Origin: Bacteroidales bacterium
Lineage (GTDB): Bacteria > Bacteroidota > Bacteroidia > Bacteroidales > WCHB1-69
Direction of reading: 5' to 3'
NCBI GenBank assembly: GCA_017540505.1
Contig: JAFYAW010000002.1
Span: 1-32,557 of the forward strand
DNA: 32,557 bases
Position 1 is the stretch's first letter. Each line of letters opens with the position of its first letter. The notes below the pieces were generated by a model. It worked only from the letters and a program-made list of their open reading frames with translations, was not told the origin of the DNA and made no database searches. The position numbers and the translations under genes are program-made. This document shows, in pieces, positions 28,868 to 32,557 of this stretch.

Positions 28868-31800
28868 ATGATACTGAAAAGAATACACATTCATAATATC
28901 GCCTCGTTGGAGGATGCCGAGCTGGATTTCGACCAGAATCCGCTCTCTACCGCCCGACTGTTTCTCATCTGCGGCGACACCGGAAGCGGTAAAAGCACCC
29001 TGTTGGACGCAATATGCCTGGCCCTCTACGGTGTAACCCCCCGCCTGCGCATGGCCAACAACCGGAAAAAAGAGTACGGACGCGACACCATCTCGGCACA
29101 GGACTCGCGCAACCTGATGCGGCACGGTGCCACGGAAGCCTCCGTGGAACTCACCTTCATTGGGGAGGACGGCAAAGAGTACGTTGCGGGATGGCACGCC
29201 CGCCGCACCCGCAACATGACCCTTGACCCGACCAAGCGCAGCCTCACAGTGGACGACATTCCCGTGGACCGCAAGGAGATGGAGGCTGCGCTGCTGAACG
29301 CCGTGGGCATGGACTTCGACCAGTTCTGCCGCACCACCATGCTGGCACAAGGACAGTTCACCCAATTCCTGAAGAGTTCGGAAGATGAAAAGTCCAAAAT
29401 CCTGGAGAAGATGACACGTACGGAACAGTACAGCATCATCGGGCAGACTATCTTCAAAATGTGTGGGGAAGCGGAACGGACCTACCGGGACGAAAAGGCC
29501 AAAGCAGATGCGATCAACCTGATGGAAAAAGACGAACGTGAAGCTGTACTACAAGATCTGGAACTGACTACTGCAAAGAAAGATAAAACAAAGCTACAAC
29601 AGCAGACCATAGAGGCGAAATTCCGATGGATGGAAAAAGAGAAGGAGACCTTGGCCGCCAAACAGAAGGCAGAACAACAGTTAGCAACCTGCCGCGAACA
29701 GGTGGAAGCCCCCCAGTTCAAAGCCGACGAACAGCGGGTGGCCGACTTCGACCTCTCGGCAACGGCACGGGCCGATTATGACACCTTGCGCCAGCAGAAA
29801 GAGCGGATGCAGCGGATTCTGACGGAAAAGGAGCCTAATGCCCGCAAGCAGTTCGCACAACTGGCACGCTCGAAAACACACTTTGCTGAAACACTCCAGA
29901 AAGAGCAACGGGATTGTGAGGAAAAACGCAAACAGATAGAGAGCGAAGCGGAACACGAACCCATGTATGCCCAATACCAGACCATTACCGCCAAGTTGGA
30001 CGAGGTGGTCCGTTATCAGACTGAAAACCAAAACGATGATAGCGAGTGCAAGCGTCTGCAGGATTTGCAACCCGCCTTGAAACAGGAGTTTCTCGACCGC
30101 GAAAAAGCGGAGAAGGAACTGGAAAAATCGACAGAGCAACAGCATAATGCTGTGCAGCAGGCCGAGCAGGCCTTGGTAGCATTGAACCCGGATACCTTGG
30201 CCACCGACCGCCAAAACGTGGAACAAAAACAGACCAACCTCAACGCGGCACTTGTGGAGACCAGCCGTCTGGAAAGTGCCCTCCAAAAGGCGCAAACCAT
30301 CCGAGATAACTTGGCCGACAAGGAGAATACCCGACAGGCCGAGGCGAAGAAACTGGAAGCGGCCAAGCCATTGGAAGCCGAACGCAAAACCGCCTACGAG
30401 CAATCACAGGAAGCGATACGGGCGGCGGAACTGGCCATCGGCGACCAGGTGCAAGCCATTCGGGCACAGCTGAAAACGGGCGACGTGTGTCCCGTGTGCG
30501 GCCAAGTGATCCACAATCTTCTATCGGATGACGCGGCCCGCCGGATGCTGGAACCTTTACAAGCGGATCTGGATGCAAAAAAGGCAGTCTGGATAGAGAA
30601 ACAGTCCGAAATAAAAGCCTCGGAAAGCATCCTGAAGGATTGTCAAATCGCCTTGGAAAAACTCAAGCGCGAGGAGGCGACTGCTACCGCCGAGGTGACG
30701 GCCGCCCATGCGAAGGTGCGCGACTGCTGCCGCAAGATTGCCGTGGAGGTGCCGGAACTGTCGGAAGATATAATTGAGCGGTTGAAGACAGGAATAGAGA
30801 CGGTGGGGGTGACGTTGCAGAATGAGCGGGAAAAACTGGATGAGCGTCAGAAAAAGGTGGACAACCAGCGGAAGACCATTTCCTCCTTCAAAGATATGGA
30901 GACCGAGTTGCATAAGAAATTGGCCACAGCACAGCAGGAAACACAAAAAGCAGCTAATCTTCTGCGAGAGCAGACACAAAATCTGGAAAACCGAAAACAG
31001 CAAATCACAACACGTAATATACAGATTGCCAAAAACCTACAAGAGGTTTCCGAATATATGACCATTCCCAGATGGCAAGAACAATGGGAGCAGGACGCGG
31101 CCGGATTTGTCGCGAATCTTAAAAACAAGGCGGAATCTTACCAGCAGTTGCAAGAGGAACATAGAAAACTGGACGTCCGCATTCAGCAGGCAGAGACCTC
31201 GCTGAAGAACATGAATCATTCGTGCGACCAAGTCCTTAAACTTTGGACGGATTGGACAACGGAAGACGAGCCAGCGGGAACTCTGATTACAGAAAAACTG
31301 GACGACTTATGGAACTCGTTTGCCGTTAATGCCGGCAAACTGTTCGAGGCAAAGAGGAGTGCGGAGGAGGAGATTAACCGATTGGAAGAGAATCTGCAAC
31401 AGTTTTATAGCCAGCATCCTGCCATCCAGGAGGAGCGTCTGATAGAACTTCGGGGTTATGCCAATATCGAGGATTTACGGCAGACATGCCGCGAGCGGCG
31501 TGAGGCGTTAGCGCGTGCACAGGGTGCCGTGGAAACCTGCACGGAAGCGTACAACCGCCACCACGGGTCGGAGCATCCTCCCTTTGAGGAATCGGACACG
31601 GTAGAAAGCCTTCGCCAAGCGCTGGATCTGGGATTGAAGACCTTGGAGGATATGTCCAAGAAAATCACAACATTGGAGAACCAGCTGAATCATGATGCGG
31701 CGGAACGCGTGCGGCAAGAGGGGCTGTTGCAGAAGGTAGCGCATTTAGAGGCCACAGCACAGAAGTGGAACACCCTCAACGAAAGTTTCGGCGGCTCCGA

Positions 31801-32275
31801 CGGGATGCGATTCCGCCTCATCGCACAAAGCTATCTGTTAGAGAATCTGTTGCGAAGTGCCAACCTCTATCTGCACGATTTGGACAAGCGTTACAAGCTG
31901 GAGTGCATCCCCGGCACGCTGACCATCAGCCTGCGCGACCAGTACCAGCCCGACATGGTCAGTCCGGTGGATACGCTCAGCGGGGGCGAGAGCTTCATCG
32001 TCTCGCTGGCGTTGGCGCTGGCTCTCGCCTCCATGAACCGGCAGGGGCTCTCCATCGACACACTCTTCATCGACGAGGGGTTCGGCACCTTGAGTGAGAA
32101 CGAGTTGAACACGGTGATGACGCTTTTGGAGCGCTTGCAGGCGCAGAAGGGCAAACGGGTTGGCGTGATCAGCCACGTGCGGGAGTTGCGCGACCGCATT
32201 CCCGTGCATGTGGAGGTACGCCGCCTCGATCCCACGCGCAGCGGCGTGCGCGTCACGGACCGCACAGCGGGGTAA
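28868..32275 (+). CDS. sbcC: Nuclease SbcCD subunit C (SMC/Rad50-like ATPase)
   Basis: 1135 residues. The Walker A is ICGDTGSGKST with K42. Long coiled coils (~180-530 and ~570-950) flank a zinc hook CPVCG (C541, C544) through which two arms join. The C-terminal ATPase half holds the signature LSGGES (starting at 1037) and Walker B TLFIDEGFGTL. ATP binding closes the heads on DNA and controls SbcD cutting. The length is within the usual range. The nearby gap contains heptamer arrays and no clear TAnnTTTG box, so transcription probably continues from sbcD. Confidence 0.96.
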   Translation: MILKRIHIHNIASLEDAELDFDQNPLSTARLFLICGDTGSGKSTLLDAICLALYGVTPRLRMANNRKKEYGRDTISAQDSRNLMRHGATEASVELTFIGEDGKEYVAGWHARRTRNMTLDPTKRSLTVDDIPVDRKEMEAALLNAVGMDFDQFCRTTMLAQGQFTQFLKSSEDEKSKILEKMTRTEQYSIIGQTIFKMCGEAERTYRDEKAKADAINLMEKDEREAVLQDLELTTAKKDKTKLQQQTIEAKFRWMEKEKETLAAKQKAEQQLATCREQVEAPQFKADEQRVADFDLSATARADYDTLRQQKERMQRILTEKEPNARKQFAQLARSKTHFAETLQKEQRDCEEKRKQIESEAEHEPMYAQYQTITAKLDEVVRYQTENQNDDSECKRLQDLQPALKQEFLDREKAEKELEKSTEQQHNAVQQAEQALVALNPDTLATDRQNVEQKQTNLNAALVETSRLESALQKAQTIRDNLADKENTRQAEAKKLEAAKPLEAERKTAYEQSQEAIRAAELAIGDQVQAIRAQLKTGDVCPVCGQVIHNLLSDDAARRMLEPLQADLDAKKAVWIEKQSEIKASESILKDCQIALEKLKREEATATAEVTAAHAKVRDCCRKIAVEVPELSEDIIERLKTGIETVGVTLQNEREKLDERQKKVDNQRKTISSFKDMETELHKKLATAQQETQKAANLLREQTQNLENRKQQITTRNIQIAKNLQEVSEYMTIPRWQEQWEQDAAGFVANLKNKAESYQQLQEEHRKLDVRIQQAETSLKNMNHSCDQVLKLWTDWTTEDEPAGTLITEKLDDLWNSFAVNAGKLFEAKRSAEEEINRLEENLQQFYSQHPAIQEERLIELRGYANIEDLRQTCRERREALARAQGAVETCTEAYNRHHGSEHPPFEESDTVESLRQALDLGLKTLEDMSKKITTLENQLNHDAAERVRQEGLLQKVAHLEATAQKWNTLNESFGGSDGMRFRLIAQSYLLENLLRSANLYLHDLDKRYKLECIPGTLTISLRDQYQPDMVSPVDTLSGGESFIVSLALALALASMNRQGLSIDTLFIDEGFGTLSENELNTVMTLLERLQAQKGKRVGVISHVRELRDRIPVHVEVRRLDPTRSGVRVTDRTAG

Positions 32276-32279
32276 TGTG

Positions 32280-32456
32280 TTATTGTTTCACCACCTTCTT
32301 TACCCCTATCACATTCCCATCCGCCACGACCTTGATGAAATAGACACCGTTGGCGTAGCGCGATAGGTCGATTTGAGTTTGTGCGGATGTGCCCGTTTGT
32401 AGAGACGTTGCGCGCAGAACCTGCTGAAGAACTCCCACATTTTCAGACGACAGGCT
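32280..32456 (-). pseudogene. C-terminal fragment of a T9SS-sorted protein
   Basis: The minus strand encodes 58 residues ending in IDLSRYANGVYFIKVVADGNVIGVKKVVKQ, the classic end of a type A T9SS sorting domain (YANGVYFIKV plus a basic tail). An in-frame TAA at 32457-32459 cuts it off from anything upstream. Because a sorting domain only makes sense at the end of a large exported protein, either a frameshift lies upstream or this is a relic. A GTAGAGACG repeat half (32399-32407) lies inside it. From 32460 to the window end I see only CTGACAGG/CCTGTCAG (32483-32523) as a spaced inverted repeat. Confidence 0.65.
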
Positions 32457-32557
32457 TTAAAAGAGCGACCTTTTGGGCGGGACTGACAGGGCTGCGAACG
32501 TTTTTTCTGGCTTTGCCTGTCAGGTCACGCCAGCACTGATACCGTCTCACGAACACA

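Overview
The window is a piece of a Bacteroidetes (Bacteroidales-type) chromosome. Evidence: promoters repeatedly show the TAnnTTTG -7 box of this phylum (for example 12614, 16341, 18252, 21699), Shine-Dalgarno sequences are mostly absent, and there are type IX secretion (T9SS) sorting domains, a FISUMP domain, a small conserved-type Xre protein, and a SurA-like pair followed by an FecCD permease. The species cannot be named from the sequence alone.

Layout. 1-5430 is accessory: the C-terminal part of a type I restriction HsdR, a decayed copy and an intact copy of a secreted-protein family (plus a third scrap on the opposite strand), a WYL-domain regulator behind a perfect 12-bp-arm palindrome, a membrane-anchored coiled-coil protein and a NERD nuclease-like protein. 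5509-12014 is housekeeping: mltG and a ROK kinase on the plus strand, converging on cutC, a CDF zinc exporter, a Na/Pi cotransporter and ansA on the minus strand. 12087-16618 holds a candidate structured non-coding RNA, a small Xre protein, a three-gene operon (parvulin chaperone, lipoprotein partner, FecCD permease) and a NifU-type scaffold. 16619-16790 is packed with REP-like palindromes and hairpins ahead of ychF.

At 17972 lies tRNA-Gly(CCC). The last 29 bp around its 3' end are repeated exactly at 20644, and a 21-bp direct-repeat-containing motif lies just inside both ends. The 2.6 kb between looks like a small integrated element without an integrase. It carries a PIN toxin-antitoxin pair, a metal-efflux permease fused to an HMA domain, a decayed ORF, and a promoter-to-terminator unit that could make a short RNA or an 18-residue peptide.

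20824-25059 carries a TonB-like protein, an ECF sigma factor fused to a membrane segment with a partner membrane protein, a small Cys-rich lipoprotein, and a membrane protein overlapping an Xre regulator. 25189-32275 carries a mosaic secreted protein (internal T9SS-like domain, P-domain, FISUMP) and sbcD-sbcC, separated by two kinds of heptanucleotide tandem arrays. The right end holds the C-terminal scrap of a T9SS-sorted protein on the minus strand.

The observations most worth following are the tRNA-flanked mini-element with its internal short transcript, the structured RNA at 12101-12297, the hairpin cluster before ychF, and the palindromic operators at 2390 and 25033. Calls rest on reading motifs by eye; no database search was run.
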